The notes under the pieces were generated by a model, which was not told where the DNA came from, did not search any database, and worked only from the letters and a program-made list of their open reading frames with translations. Below are positions 1 through 9,237 of a DNA stretch of 64,000 nt, piece by piece. A program made the translations under genes and the position numbers. Within the stretch, counting starts at the first letter, position 1; each line of letters starts with the position of its first letter. The stretch is taken from assembly GCF_000019965.1 (NCBI RefSeq), contig NC_010571.1, positions 4,411,001 through 4,475,000 of the forward strand, given 5' to 3'. This DNA comes from Opitutus terrae PB90-1. GTDB taxonomy: Bacteria > Verrucomicrobiota > Verrucomicrobiia > Opitutales > Opitutaceae.

Positions 1-2848
1 TGCGCACGTGCTGCGCCACGGCCTGGCCTTCGGCGCCTTCCCACGTCTGAAACGCGCGCGAGGCCAGCAACGCCCTTGCCTCCTCGTGCCGTCCGACCTG
101 ATTCAGCAGCGCGCAGTATTCCAGCGAAAGATCGTCGCGGCGCCGCACCACCGCCCCCCGTCGCTCCAACACGCGCAGTCGGCTCGCTGGCGCTTCGGCC
201 TGCCGCTTCGCCAGCTGGTCTCGCTCCAGCAGCACTCGCGCATCGTCGGGCGCGAGCTGGAGCGCCCGCGCGTAGGCCTGACGCGCCTTCGCGGGAGCAC
301 CGAGCGCGTTGTGATACGCGAGTCCGAGATTGCGCCACACGATCGCGAACGAGGGATCCAGTCGCGCCGAGGTCTCCCATAGCGCCACGGCCTCGTCGTG
401 GCGCCGACGCGCGTAGAGCAGATTACCGAGATAATACCGTGCCCGCGCGTCCCGCTGGTTCGCCCGGCTCGCTGCCTCGAGCACCGCGATTTCCTCCAGT
501 CGCGCCGGGAAACAATAATCCGCGGTCTTGCCCATCGCGCGCTGGCGCGCCTGGCGCGCGGCCGCAGCATCGCCGCGACGTTCGTGCAGCCAGCCGAGCG
601 TATAGTGAATCAGCGGCCCCGCGCCCCAGCTCTGCGTCGGCAAAACCGTGCCGGCGTCCGGCTCCGGCGCGCCCAGGATCGCAATCGCTTCGTCAAGCAA
701 GCCGGCGCGCGCGCAATCGTGCGCCAGATCCAGCCGGGTTTGCGCGTCACACGTCAAAGGGTCGCCGCGCAGCCACCGCGCCCACCAGTCCAGCGGATCC
801 AGCTTGAGCGTCTCGTCGAGCACCGCCGTCGCCTCCGCCGCGCGGTCGAGCCGCCGCAGCACGATCGTTTTCAAATCGCGCGCCCGCAGATTATCCGAGT
901 TCCAGCGCAATGCCTGCTCGAGGTGTTCGCAGGCTTTGCCCCAGTCCGCGCGCCGGCAATCGAGTTCGGCCAGCGCATGAAACCCCGCGGCCGCGCACGC
1001 CTGATTCCAGGTCGACTTGTAGAAGGCCGCGCAAGCTTCCTCCAGCTTGCCGTCCCGTTCATCTCGCGCATCCGGCGGCAGCGCGTCCGCTTGGTGAACA
1101 AGGCAGAGCCCGAGATGATAGTAAGGCTCGCCGTCTGGCGGATTCGGATTCCGCGACGTCAAGCGTTCGATGGCGCGTCGAAGATGGATCTCCGCGAGCG
1201 CGAGCTCGCCGCGCCGCAGGTGCCACCCGCCGAGGGCGTGATTGCAGCGAATGTCGAGCGGATCGCGCCGCAGCGCCTCGCGCCAGTAGAGCGAGGGGCA
1301 GCGCGTCGCGTGCCGGTATTGCTCGAGATGCACCCCGATCAACCAAAGCTCGTCGGCCGACTTCACATCGCGCGGCAGCGGCGGCTTGACCGCGGGCGCC
1401 GGCGGCTTCGTCGCGATCGCCGGCTTGGGCGCGTAGCTGATCACCTCATTCCCCTCGGCATCGCGCACCGCCAGCCGCAGCGATCGCGTGCGGAGCTTGG
1501 GTGGCAGTCCGACGTTCTCGAGCAGCGGCGCGCCCGGCGCGAGGTCGCGCGTAAACGTGGCGAGGAGCTTGGTTCCCAGGGTCAGCGTCACGACCGCGCG
1601 CGACAATCGCCTCGTTACCGCCACCCCGACGCGGCACGTCGCTCGGGCTACGCTCAGGTGTACCGCGGCCGTGTGATTCGCCGCCTGAGTCTGCCCGATG
1701 CGCTGGATCGGATACCAGAACTGGGTCCATACCTTTGTTTCGCCGGGCTGCAGGAAAGAGAAATCGGGCTGATTGTCCGTGTAAACGCCGGCCATCAATT
1801 CGATGTACGGCGGATACTCGCCGTCCGCCGTCGGGTCCGTGAGGCTGCGGTCGCGCGCGTAGCCAAACTCGTGATTGCCCCACGTCCACTGTTTCTTGCC
1901 GGGCGCGAGGTGATGGTTGGCGACGTGAATCAGCCCGGTCTCCGTCGCATGATCATAGCCGCCAAAAAAATCCTCCTTCGTGCCGAGACACATGTAAGAG
2001 GTCGGCACGGGAATATTCGCGTAGAACGAGAGATCGTTCGGCGCGTAGTCGACCGCCGTTTTCCCGCCACAATGCGACGGCACATAGCGCGACGGCCGTT
2101 CCCGCGCCGGCACGCCGGACTTTGCCCGCGCGCCATAGTCCACGCCGTAGTAGCGTCCGGTGCAGAGCGGATAGGCGCTGGTCGCGCGTTTCGCGTGATC
2201 CGCGACGGAGTTCACGTCCGGCGGGAAAAAGCTTTGGTAGTTTTCATGCACGCGCACCGCGACATTCGCCCACCAGAGGAACGTCTGCGGCAGCGCCGTC
2301 CGGTTGTAGGCGCGAACCCGCAGTTCGACCGTCGCGATGCCCGGACGCAGACACACCCCGTGCATCCCTTTCATTCGCGCCAGCGGATCGTGATCCGAAC
2401 ACCAGACGGTCCTCGCGCCGTCTGCGTGCCTCTCGATCTCGATGTCGGTCGGCAGAAACGTCGCCGGCCGGTGGTGCTGCGGCCAATTGAACTCGATGCC
2501 GCCGCTCACCCACGGCCCCGCCAGCCCAATCAGCGCCGGCTTGATCACCTGCTGGTGATAAATGAGGTCGCAGCCGTTCGTCTTGTCCTGAATGGCGTGG
2601 ATGCGGCCGCCGAGTTCGGGCAGCACCAGCACCCGGAGAAACTCGTTCTCGATCCAAACCGCCTTCCACGTGTGGTTCGTCTTCGTTTCGGCGATGCGGT
2701 CGGTGTAGGGCAGCGGATAGACATTGCCGCTGCTGCCCTGGTAGACGCGGTCCTCGAAGAAAATCGGATTTTTGTCCGGCGCGTCCGGCAAGTAGGTCGG
2801 GAGGACGAGGTCAGCGAAGGAGACCTGTACGGCAGAGTCGACGTTCAT
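1..2848 (-). CDS. DUF5107 / TPR-repeat protein, 3' end missing
   Basis: The frame is open from an ATG at 2848 to the left window edge (about 949 codons seen), so the C-terminus is missing. The N-terminal part carries GGRIHAIQDK and a WPQHHRPAT segment, which I recognise as the DUF5107 domain (a sugar-mutarotase-like fold by family reputation). The rest is alanine/leucine/arginine-rich and repetitive, fitting TPR helices; the last readable residues (AFQTWEGAEGQAVAQHV) are typical of this family's C-terminal half. No signal peptide is seen, so it is probably cytoplasmic. The biochemical activity of the family is not established to my knowledge; members often sit next to glycan-degradation genes, as here. 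It lies 122 bp downstream of the GDSL esterase on the same strand. The long plus-strand frame over this gene is an antisense shadow. Confidence 0.85.
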   Translation of the reverse strand, partial: MNVDSAVQVSFADLVLPTYLPDAPDKNPIFFEDRVYQGSSGNVYPLPYTDRIAETKTNHTWKAVWIENEFLRVLVLPELGGRIHAIQDKTNGCDLIYHQQVIKPALIGLAGPWVSGGIEFNWPQHHRPATFLPTDIEIERHADGARTVWCSDHDPLARMKGMHGVCLRPGIATVELRVRAYNRTALPQTFLWWANVAVRVHENYQSFFPPDVNSVADHAKRATSAYPLCTGRYYGVDYGARAKSGVPARERPSRYVPSHCGGKTAVDYAPNDLSFYANIPVPTSYMCLGTKEDFFGGYDHATETGLIHVANHHLAPGKKQWTWGNHEFGYARDRSLTDPTADGEYPPYIELMAGVYTDNQPDFSFLQPGETKVWTQFWYPIQRIGQTQAANHTAAVHLSVARATCRVGVAVTRRLSRAVVTLTLGTKLLATFTRDLAPGAPLLENVGLPPKLRTRSLRLAVRDAEGNEVISYAPKPAIATKPPAPAVKPPLPRDVKSADELWLIGVHLEQYRHATRCPSLYWREALRRDPLDIRCNHALGGWHLRRGELALAEIHLRRAIERLTSRNPNPPDGEPYYHLGLCLVHQADALPPDARDERDGKLEEACAAFYKSTWNQACAAAGFHALAELDCRRADWGKACEHLEQALRWNSDNLRARDLKTIVLRRLDRAAEATAVLDETLKLDPLDWWARWLRGDPLTCDAQTRLDLAHDCARAGLLDEAIAILGAPEPDAGTVLPTQSWGAGPLIHYTLGWLHERRGDAAAARQARQRAMGKTADYCFPARLEEIAVLEAASRANQRDARARYYLGNLLYARRRHDEAVALWETSARLDPSFAIVWRNLGLAYHNALGAPAKARQAYARALQLAPDDARVLLERDQLAKRQAEAPASRLRVLERRGAVVRRRDDLSLEYCALLNQVGRHEEARALLASRAFQTWEGAEGQAVAQHVR

Positions 2849-2970
2849 GGGAGGCGGCATTCCGCTTATCGCGTAGTCGCTCTTCTCAGATTGTCCACGC
2901 CGCAGCCAATCGGCTCGTTCGATTCGTGGCCGCGATCGCCCGCCGCCATCCGCCGGTTCGGTCGGGCCGG

Positions 2971-4917
2971 TTATTGGGTCCGCACCACGGCCGCCGTCAC
3001 GTCCTGTCGTTGGCGAATGAAACTCGCGCGGTTCTGCTGCGCCGGGAGGGGCGTGCCGTGGGAATCCTCGCCCCCACCGAAGTAGATGGCCGCCACGTCG
3101 CCCACCTCGATGGCGCGACCGCCGGGCTGAGCCATGTCGCCGCCTGCGACGAGCACGCAACCATCGATCGTCCTGCCTTCGACCTCGCGTGGATCGATCG
3201 GACCGGTCACGAGCACCGGCACCGCCTGCTCGCGCGCCGAGATATTGTGCAGGTTCACGGGCCCGCTGAACCGGACGCCGGGCGCGCTGATCCCGGTGTC
3301 GCCGTACGTCGCCCAGTATTCCGCATCCGCCGTGCGCAACCCGCCAAAGCGGCGCGTTGGACTGGCGATGATGACTCGCGCGAGGTCGGCGATTCCGTCG
3401 TAGAGCACCTCCAGGAAAAGCGACTGCTGCACCGCGGTTTTTCGACCGACCGTGAAGACGCTCAGATTCGTCGCTTCGTCGGCGCCGGCGATCGCGATCG
3501 TGGCATGGCCCTTCACATAGTTGATCTCCTGCCGGTAGTTTTGCGGGAACGCCGGTGCGCTCGCCGCCGCGAGCGAGACCGTCAGCTCGCCAGGGCCCGC
3601 GAATTCGATCTGGACGATGTCGTCGTTGAGATCGAGGTAGGAGGCCCGGACCATCTGCCCCGGATCGGCGCGGATCGTGACGATCGGTCCGGTTAACAAT
3701 ACCTGATCGTAGACATTGCCGTTGGGATGCGTGATGTCCGCGGCGAATTCGTAACCGCAGCCCGTCACCTTCTGCGGCTGATCGGTCACGCGTACCGTGA
3801 CCGTGCCGGCTGCGCTGCGCCCGAAGCCATTTCGCGTCGAGAGGCTTAGCGTGTAGCTTGAACCTGCCGCGAGCGGGCCGGCGGCAACGGTCAACTGTCC
3901 GGTGTTCGCATTGACTGCGAAGACTCCCGCGCCGGTGCCACCGGTGATCAGCCAATCGCCGACCTCCCCCGCGTCCGGATCGATCGCCTGCACCGTGCCC
4001 ACGACCTTTCCCGAGGTCGCGCCCACCGGCACCGCGAGGCTCTGCGCCGGCACGAATGGCGGGCTCGTCGAAGGAGAGTAGACGGGCCGCAGCGCACTCG
4101 GATCGCCCGTCGGCGGCGGGGCGTGATCGTTGGCCGGTTCGCGCGGACCCAGTAATTCCGTCAGCAGCGGGGTCAGCCCGTCGGCCCAGACTTGATAACC
4201 TTGCAGCGTCGGGTGCAGCCCATCGCCCATCATGCCCGGCAACAGCGCGCCAGCCGCATCCGTGAGGCGGGAGTTGACGTTGAGGAATCGAACCGTCTGC
4301 CCGTCGGCGAGCGCCGCGAGCCCCGCGTTGATCCGGTTGATCGTCGGCATCACCGCCAGCGTACCGCTCGGAAACAGCGCGGTCAGGATGATCGTGGCGG
4401 ACGGCGCCTTGTAACGACAGCGCTCGATCAGATGCGCCACGCCCTCGACCAACGCAGCGACGCCGGCATCGGAGCCGATGGCGGTGCCAACATTGTTCGC
4501 GCCGGCGAGGATCACGATCACATCGGGATTCACGCCGTCGAGTTCGCCGTTCTCGATCCGCCACAGGATGTGCTGCAACCCGTCGGCGCCCCAGGCAAAG
4601 TTGCCGGCATTCCAGCCGCGAAAGGTCGCGTTCCAATGTTCGAGAAACGCGGCGTAAAGGGCTTCGCTCGCGCCCCAGCGACGCGCGATCGAGTCACCGA
4701 CGAAGTAAACGTCGACTCCGCCGCGTCGCGCTTTCGCGAGCAGCTGCTCGTGCGCCAGGAGCGAATTGCCATCCGTCCGCGCCACCGGCGTGCTGAGCGA
4801 CTGCGCCTGCGCCCATGGGGCGAGCAGCAGCCCGCAACACGCGAGCCACCCCGCCGGGCGCAGTGCGGGCCGCACCGCCCGGAGGCTCCGGTTGATCAGA
4901 AAAAATCGGCTCTTCAT
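2971..4917 (-). CDS. Secreted GDSL/SGNH-family esterase with cadherin-like domain
   Basis: 648 residues. The N-terminus has a signal peptide (basic start, hydrophobic core, AQA at about 36-38). The SGNH hydrolase blocks are visible: VGDSIARRWG with the nucleophile Ser at about 76, block III GANN at about 139-142, and GDGLHP with the Asp/His pair at about 232/235. Residues about 280-380 resemble a cadherin-type Ig domain (GKVVGTVQAIDPDAGEVG, then TGQLTV). The final 260 residues are beta-rich and not recognised. SGNH enzymes remove acyl groups from carbohydrates or lipids; secretion and neighbours suggest acetylated glycans as substrate, which is an inference. It lies 200 bp after the response regulator on the same strand. 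Confidence 0.85.
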   Translation of the reverse strand: MKSRFFLINRSLRAVRPALRPAGWLACCGLLLAPWAQAQSLSTPVARTDGNSLLAHEQLLAKARRGGVDVYFVGDSIARRWGASEALYAAFLEHWNATFRGWNAGNFAWGADGLQHILWRIENGELDGVNPDVIVILAGANNVGTAIGSDAGVAALVEGVAHLIERCRYKAPSATIILTALFPSGTLAVMPTINRINAGLAALADGQTVRFLNVNSRLTDAAGALLPGMMGDGLHPTLQGYQVWADGLTPLLTELLGPREPANDHAPPPTGDPSALRPVYSPSTSPPFVPAQSLAVPVGATSGKVVGTVQAIDPDAGEVGDWLITGGTGAGVFAVNANTGQLTVAAGPLAAGSSYTLSLSTRNGFGRSAAGTVTVRVTDQPQKVTGCGYEFAADITHPNGNVYDQVLLTGPIVTIRADPGQMVRASYLDLNDDIVQIEFAGPGELTVSLAAASAPAFPQNYRQEINYVKGHATIAIAGADEATNLSVFTVGRKTAVQQSLFLEVLYDGIADLARVIIASPTRRFGGLRTADAEYWATYGDTGISAPGVRFSGPVNLHNISAREQAVPVLVTGPIDPREVEGRTIDGCVLVAGGDMAQPGGRAIEVGDVAAIYFGGGEDSHGTPLPAQQNRASFIRQRQDVTAAVVRTQ

Positions 4918-5034
4918 GGTCGTGCCGGTCCAGGCACGCGGACGGCACCAGCCCGATTCGGCCGCGGGTTGGGCCGCGAGTAAACGGTCGCGTCACACTG
5001 ATTTCAGAACGGGCGGCGCACCGCTCGAACTGGA

Positions 5035-5056
5035 GCCGCGACGCCCTCGTCGCGGC
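5035..5056. repeat. Perfect 9-bp hairpin between response regulator and esterase
   Basis: GCCGCGACG, loop CCCT, then CGTCGCGGC. There is no T-run on either side, so it is more like a REP-type palindrome than an intrinsic terminator. It lies in the 200-bp gap (4918-5117), in which I see no gene. Confidence 0.5.
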
Positions 5057-5117
5057 ACAACCGAAGAATCTGACGGCTGGCTTGCGGCTAAGCTTCGCCG
5101 GCCACTCTCATCGCGAG

Positions 5118-5756
5118 CTATTCGATCTGAATGATCCCGCGGCGAACCGCGACGACGATCGCCTGCGTGCGATCGGACACGCCGAGCTTCGTCAGGATGT
5201 TCGCCACATGGATCTTCGCCGTGCCCTCCACCACGTGGAGCTCGGCGGCGATTTCCTTGTTGCTCCGGCCCTTGGCCACGAGCTTCAGCACGTCCAGTTC
5301 CCGCGGCGAAAGCTGCGCCATCAATCGCTCGCCCATGCGCATTGCGATCTCGGGCGGAACATACTGCTCGCCCGCGTGCACCTTGCGAATCGCCTCGAGC
5401 AACCGTTCCAGCGCCATCTCCTTCACGACAAAGCCCGACGCGCCGGCCTTGAGCGCCTGATAAACCTCCTCGCCCGCGGCATAGTTGCTGTAGACCAGCA
5501 CGCGCACATTGCCAAATTCGCTGCGCAGCGCGCGGATCGCGTCCACGCCACTCATCCCGTGCATCCGCAAATCCAGCACGACGACGTCCGGCCGGTGCGC
5601 CCGGTAAGCCTCGATCGCTTCGGCGCCGTTCTCCACATCCGCCACGACTTCCATGTCCGGTTCGTCACTGGTGGCCGTCACGAGCCCCATGCGCATGACC
5701 ATGTGGTCATCCACGAGCAGAATCCGGATCTTGTCAGAACGAACGGTTTTGTGCAT
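5118..5756 (-). CDS. NarL/FixJ-type response regulator
   Basis: 212 residues. Receiver domain at about 10-125: acidic pair DD at 16-17, phospho-acceptor Asp at about 62 (VVVLDLRMHG), Ser90 and Lys112 in the expected places. C-terminal LuxR-type HTH at about 148-210 (LSPRELDVLKLVAKGRSNKEIA, then TAKIHVANILTKLGV). It should be phosphorylated by the adjacent HisKA_3 kinase and bind DNA; targets are unknown but the glycan genes nearby are candidates. Its start overlaps the 3' end of the kinase by 23 bp, so the two are translated as a unit. Confidence 0.95.
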   Translation of the reverse strand: MHKTVRSDKIRILLVDDHMVMRMGLVTATSDEPDMEVVADVENGAEAIEAYRAHRPDVVVLDLRMHGMSGVDAIRALRSEFGNVRVLVYSNYAAGEEVYQALKAGASGFVVKEMALERLLEAIRKVHAGEQYVPPEIAMRMGERLMAQLSPRELDVLKLVAKGRSNKEIAAELHVVEGTAKIHVANILTKLGVSDRTQAIVVAVRRGIIQIE

Positions 5757-8700
5757 CGGTCGCGATCAGTGGTTGAGGGTGCAGCGGCACGGACACCCGG
5801 ATCGTCGTCCCCTGCCCTGGCAGGCTGTGGATCTCGATCTCGCCCTCGAGCTTGCGCGCCCGGTCGCGCAGTCCGCGCAGCCCGAAATGGCCTCCGCTCT
5901 TCGACAGCACGTCGTCCGGCTCGAACCCCACGCCGTCGTCGACCACCGTCAGCGCCACGACGTCGGCCTGATAGTCCACTTGAATCGCGATGCGTTGCGC
6001 GCTCGCATGCCGCACCGCGTTCGTGGTCGTTTCCTGCGCGATCCGGAGCAGATGATGCTTCGTGGCCGACGGCAGCGGCACCGGCGTGCCGGATACGTCG
6101 ATACTGATTTTGGCGGTGCCGGGATTGATCAGTCCGGTCAACTTCCGCAGGGCCTCGCCGAGTTCCGTGTCCGCGAGCAGCGGTGACTCCAAGTCCCACA
6201 CGGCGTGCTGCACCTCGTGGCGCGTGTAGGACACCATGTTGCGCACGACCTCCAGGCGGGAGCGCACCAGGCCGGTCACCGAGCGCAGCTTGAGCGTCGC
6301 GTCCAGTTGCAGGATCGCCCCGCTCAAACCCTGCTGCAGGCTGTCGTGGATTTCGCCCGCGAGCCGATTGCGCTCGGCCAGCGTTGCCGCGTTGCGGGTC
6401 TCCTCGTTCAGCTGCTCCATGGTTTTCTCGAGCTGGCGGGTGCGGTCGCGCACCAGCTGCTCGAGCGCGAGATTGCGCCGACGGGCGCGCCGGCTCGACC
6501 ATTCGACGAGCCCGACGATGGCGAATACGAGTCCGAGCCCGTAGGCGACGTAGGCACCCGACGTCCGGGGCCACGGCGGAAGGATTTCGAAATCGAACGT
6601 GGTCGGCTCCGCCGGACGATCGCCCCGGCCGGCGATCCTGACCTGCAGGTGGTAGGTGCCCTCGTGCAATCCGGACAGGCTGAGCAGTGAGCCGGAGCCC
6701 AGCGTCGCCCAGCGATCCGCGCCGTTCAGGCGGAACTCGTAGATCGGCGCGCGCCGCCAGGCATAGGTGCCGGAAAAGAACCGCAGCGCGACGCTGTTCT
6801 GGTCGAAACGCAGCCGCAGCGGCTCCGCGCGCGCGCGGTGGCCGTGAAGCAGCTCGACATTCGTGCGACTGTCCTCGACCGAAACCAACTGCGGCTGCAG
6901 CGCACCCGGCCGCTCGCTGGCGCGCCGTTGCTCCACATGATGCAGCGAGCGTCCGGCCGACAGCCAGACGTCGTTGTGCGGCAGTACATGGACCACCGGA
7001 TACCGATCGTTGAGTCCATCGAAACTGTTCACGTCCATCTCGTAGTCGCCGTCCTTCGGGGTGAACGTCACCACCCCTTCCTCGTGCGCGGCCCACAAGG
7101 TGCCGCTCTCGTCCTTCTCCATGCGAATGATCCAATGCGGCGACCGCGCCAGCAGCCGCTCCAGCTGCGGCGCCGCGCAGAACGATTCCGTGCGCTCGTC
7201 GAAATACAGGCGCTTGCCGATCGCGCCGCTGAGCACGACCAGGTCGTCGACGATGCCGACATTCACCCACTGCATCGCATTGCCCGCCAGTTTGTCGAAG
7301 GTCCGCAGCTTGATCCGGCCTTCCTGCAGCGAGAGCCGCGCCACCCGGTTGGCGCCGAGCTCGAGCCAGGCCGCATGCGCGGTCGCATGCGTCACCGCGG
7401 CGGGATGCCCTACTCCGCCAATCCGCGGGGCGCACTCGGACCATTGGCCGCCGGCCCAGCGCAACGCGGCGGTTTCCGTCTTGCCGATGGCAAAGCACAG
7501 ATCGGCGCCCACCATGATCAACTGCTGCACATCCTGGACGGACGGCACCGGCGTGAACGTACCGTCGGACTCGGCCACGAACACGCCCGCCGAATTGCCG
7601 ACAAGCATGCGGGAATCGAACGCCGCCGCGGCCCACGCTCCGGTCGGCGGCGTCGGCATCGGCTCGAACCGGCTCGCCGCCCCCGGCGGCCCGGCCACCG
7701 CTGCATACAGCCGCCCCCGCGTTGCCACCACCACCCGCCCATTCCAACGCACGACCTTCGGCCATTGCACCGGCAACCCGAGCCGCTGGCCAAACACCGT
7801 CAGCGGGCTGCCGTAGAGCACCTTTTCGATCGAGTCTTCCGTCACCACCCACAACACGCCCGGCTCGCGCGACCCCAGTCCGGTGATGCGGTGATACGGG
7901 GGCGCGGTCAGCGCCGAGGTCAGCTCACCTTCCGGCGAAACCAGGAACAAGCCGCGGTCCGCGATCGCCACCGCCGTTCCGCCATCGATCAGGTGATGCA
8001 CGGCGGAAATGTCTCCGGTCAGCCCGTGCTTCGCCTGCCAGGGCCACTCCGTCGCGCTCGCACCGTCGAAGACCACCAGCCGGCCGTCGCGAATCCCGAG
8101 CAACGTCCGCGTATCATCGAGCGGCGTCGCGAACTCGACCGCGGAGCCGGCGAAATCCGTGTTCGCGACCGGCCGCAAGATTCCCTGCCGATAGTCGAGT
8201 TCGTGCAACGGGCGCTGATAGGGAGAAACGAACACCCGCTGGCCGACGCGAAAGATCGCGCTCAATCCGCCCACCTCGAAATACCGGCACTGTTCCTTGG
8301 CCGGATCCCACCACACCACGCCTTCCCAGCCTGCAAAAAAGATCCCGTCATCGTTCGCGAGCAGCTCAGAAAAGGAGGCCGTGAGCGTCCATTCCGGCCG
8401 ATCCGCCGGGGCGAGCGGAATCGCGCGCAAGCGTCCCTCGGCCGAGAACTCGACCCGGCCCCACGAGCCGCGCGAGCCGTAGTAAGCGCGGCCCTCGGAC
8501 GCCTGGAGCACGCGGACGATGATCACGCCGTCGTCCGCCGGCTGACCCGACATGTCGACCCAGGTCGTGTCGTTGAGCACCTCGTAAACGCCGTTGTGGG
8601 TCACCGCCAGCCGCCCGAACGCATCGAATCCGAGCCGTGGTCCGCGCGGAACATTGCCGATCTCCTCGAGCGGATAAGAGCGCGTGAAAGGCAGTCCCCG

Positions 8701-8784
8701 AATGGTTTCCTTGCCGCAAGCCCCGGAGGCACCACTGAACAGCGCCAGCCCAAGGAGGAAGCCGGCTTGAACGGCCCGCGGCAT
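5734..8784 (-). CDS. Beta-propeller sensor histidine kinase (HisKA_3 class)
   Basis: 1016 residues from the chosen ATG at 8784, where a signal sequence begins (MPRAVQAGFLLGLALF). An upstream in-frame ATG at 8880 would add 32 residues that hide the signal. The periplasmic part is a long run of propeller-like repeats as in hybrid glycan sensors, then a Y_Y_Y-type domain (YEFRLNGADRW), one membrane helix (YVAYGLGLVFAIVGLVEW) and a coiled coil. The kinase has the H-box IHDSLQQGLSG with the phospho-accepting His, and an ATPase domain with VDDGVGFEPDD and GLRGLRDRA. Architecture resembles the sensor half of Bacteroidetes hybrid two-component systems, but here the regulator is a separate, overlapping gene. 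It probably senses an oligosaccharide. Confidence 0.92.
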   Translation of the reverse strand: MPRAVQAGFLLGLALFSGASGACGKETIRGLPFTRSYPLEEIGNVPRGPRLGFDAFGRLAVTHNGVYEVLNDTTWVDMSGQPADDGVIIVRVLQASEGRAYYGSRGSWGRVEFSAEGRLRAIPLAPADRPEWTLTASFSELLANDDGIFFAGWEGVVWWDPAKEQCRYFEVGGLSAIFRVGQRVFVSPYQRPLHELDYRQGILRPVANTDFAGSAVEFATPLDDTRTLLGIRDGRLVVFDGASATEWPWQAKHGLTGDISAVHHLIDGGTAVAIADRGLFLVSPEGELTSALTAPPYHRITGLGSREPGVLWVVTEDSIEKVLYGSPLTVFGQRLGLPVQWPKVVRWNGRVVVATRGRLYAAVAGPPGAASRFEPMPTPPTGAWAAAAFDSRMLVGNSAGVFVAESDGTFTPVPSVQDVQQLIMVGADLCFAIGKTETAALRWAGGQWSECAPRIGGVGHPAAVTHATAHAAWLELGANRVARLSLQEGRIKLRTFDKLAGNAMQWVNVGIVDDLVVLSGAIGKRLYFDERTESFCAAPQLERLLARSPHWIIRMEKDESGTLWAAHEEGVVTFTPKDGDYEMDVNSFDGLNDRYPVVHVLPHNDVWLSAGRSLHHVEQRRASERPGALQPQLVSVEDSRTNVELLHGHRARAEPLRLRFDQNSVALRFFSGTYAWRRAPIYEFRLNGADRWATLGSGSLLSLSGLHEGTYHLQVRIAGRGDRPAEPTTFDFEILPPWPRTSGAYVAYGLGLVFAIVGLVEWSSRRARRRNLALEQLVRDRTRQLEKTMEQLNEETRNAATLAERNRLAGEIHDSLQQGLSGAILQLDATLKLRSVTGLVRSRLEVVRNMVSYTRHEVQHAVWDLESPLLADTELGEALRKLTGLINPGTAKISIDVSGTPVPLPSATKHHLLRIAQETTTNAVRHASAQRIAIQVDYQADVVALTVVDDGVGFEPDDVLSKSGGHFGLRGLRDRARKLEGEIEIHSLPGQGTTIRVSVPLHPQPLIATDAQNRSF

Positions 8785-9237
8785 GCCCTTGCCAGGCGCG
8801 CCCTGGGCGTCAACCGGCCGCCACGGCGACAAGCCGATTGCCTTCCACTGCAGCGTAAAGGGGTGGGTCCACCGCATCATCGAGCGAGCGCAGCGTGGGA
8901 CGCTCGCCGCAACCCGTAAAGCCGTTTCCCCGACGCGGCGGAACGCGCCCGCGCTTCGGCGAAAGCTTGGCGGCCATCGGTGCGCGAAACGCGTTGAGGG
9001 TAACGCGCTCCCGCGTTCACGGCACGTCTGCGGCTCTGCCGCGACTCCCGCACGGTCTCGGGCCCAGCACGATTCGTCTAGGAAGATTCCCTATGCCTAA
9101 AGAGATACTCGGGCGTATTTCGAATGCGCGATTGATGCCGGCCCGTCGTTGCCGCCTCATCGGCGCAGTCGACGGCAAATAGGCTACCTCCACCGTGGCC
9201 GGCCGCCGATCCCAAGCTACCCCCACCTCCGTCTGCC
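8785..9237. promoter_or_regulatory. Divergent intergenic region between kinase and LacI regulator
   Basis: About 450 bp with no convincing coding frame. It must contain the promoters of both the leftward kinase/regulator operon and the rightward LacI gene. The stretch 9075-9130 is noticeably more AT-rich than its surroundings and is the likeliest promoter area, but I could not fix -10/-35 boxes. Confidence 0.4.

Noticed and set aside
398-3085. 895-codon rightward frame across the left end
   Set aside because: Antisense to the convincing DUF5107/TPR gene; arginine-rich composition typical of GC-rich shadows.
6838-8919. 693-codon rightward frame over the sensor kinase
   Set aside because: Antisense shadow; the leftward frame has HisKA_3 and ATPase motifs.
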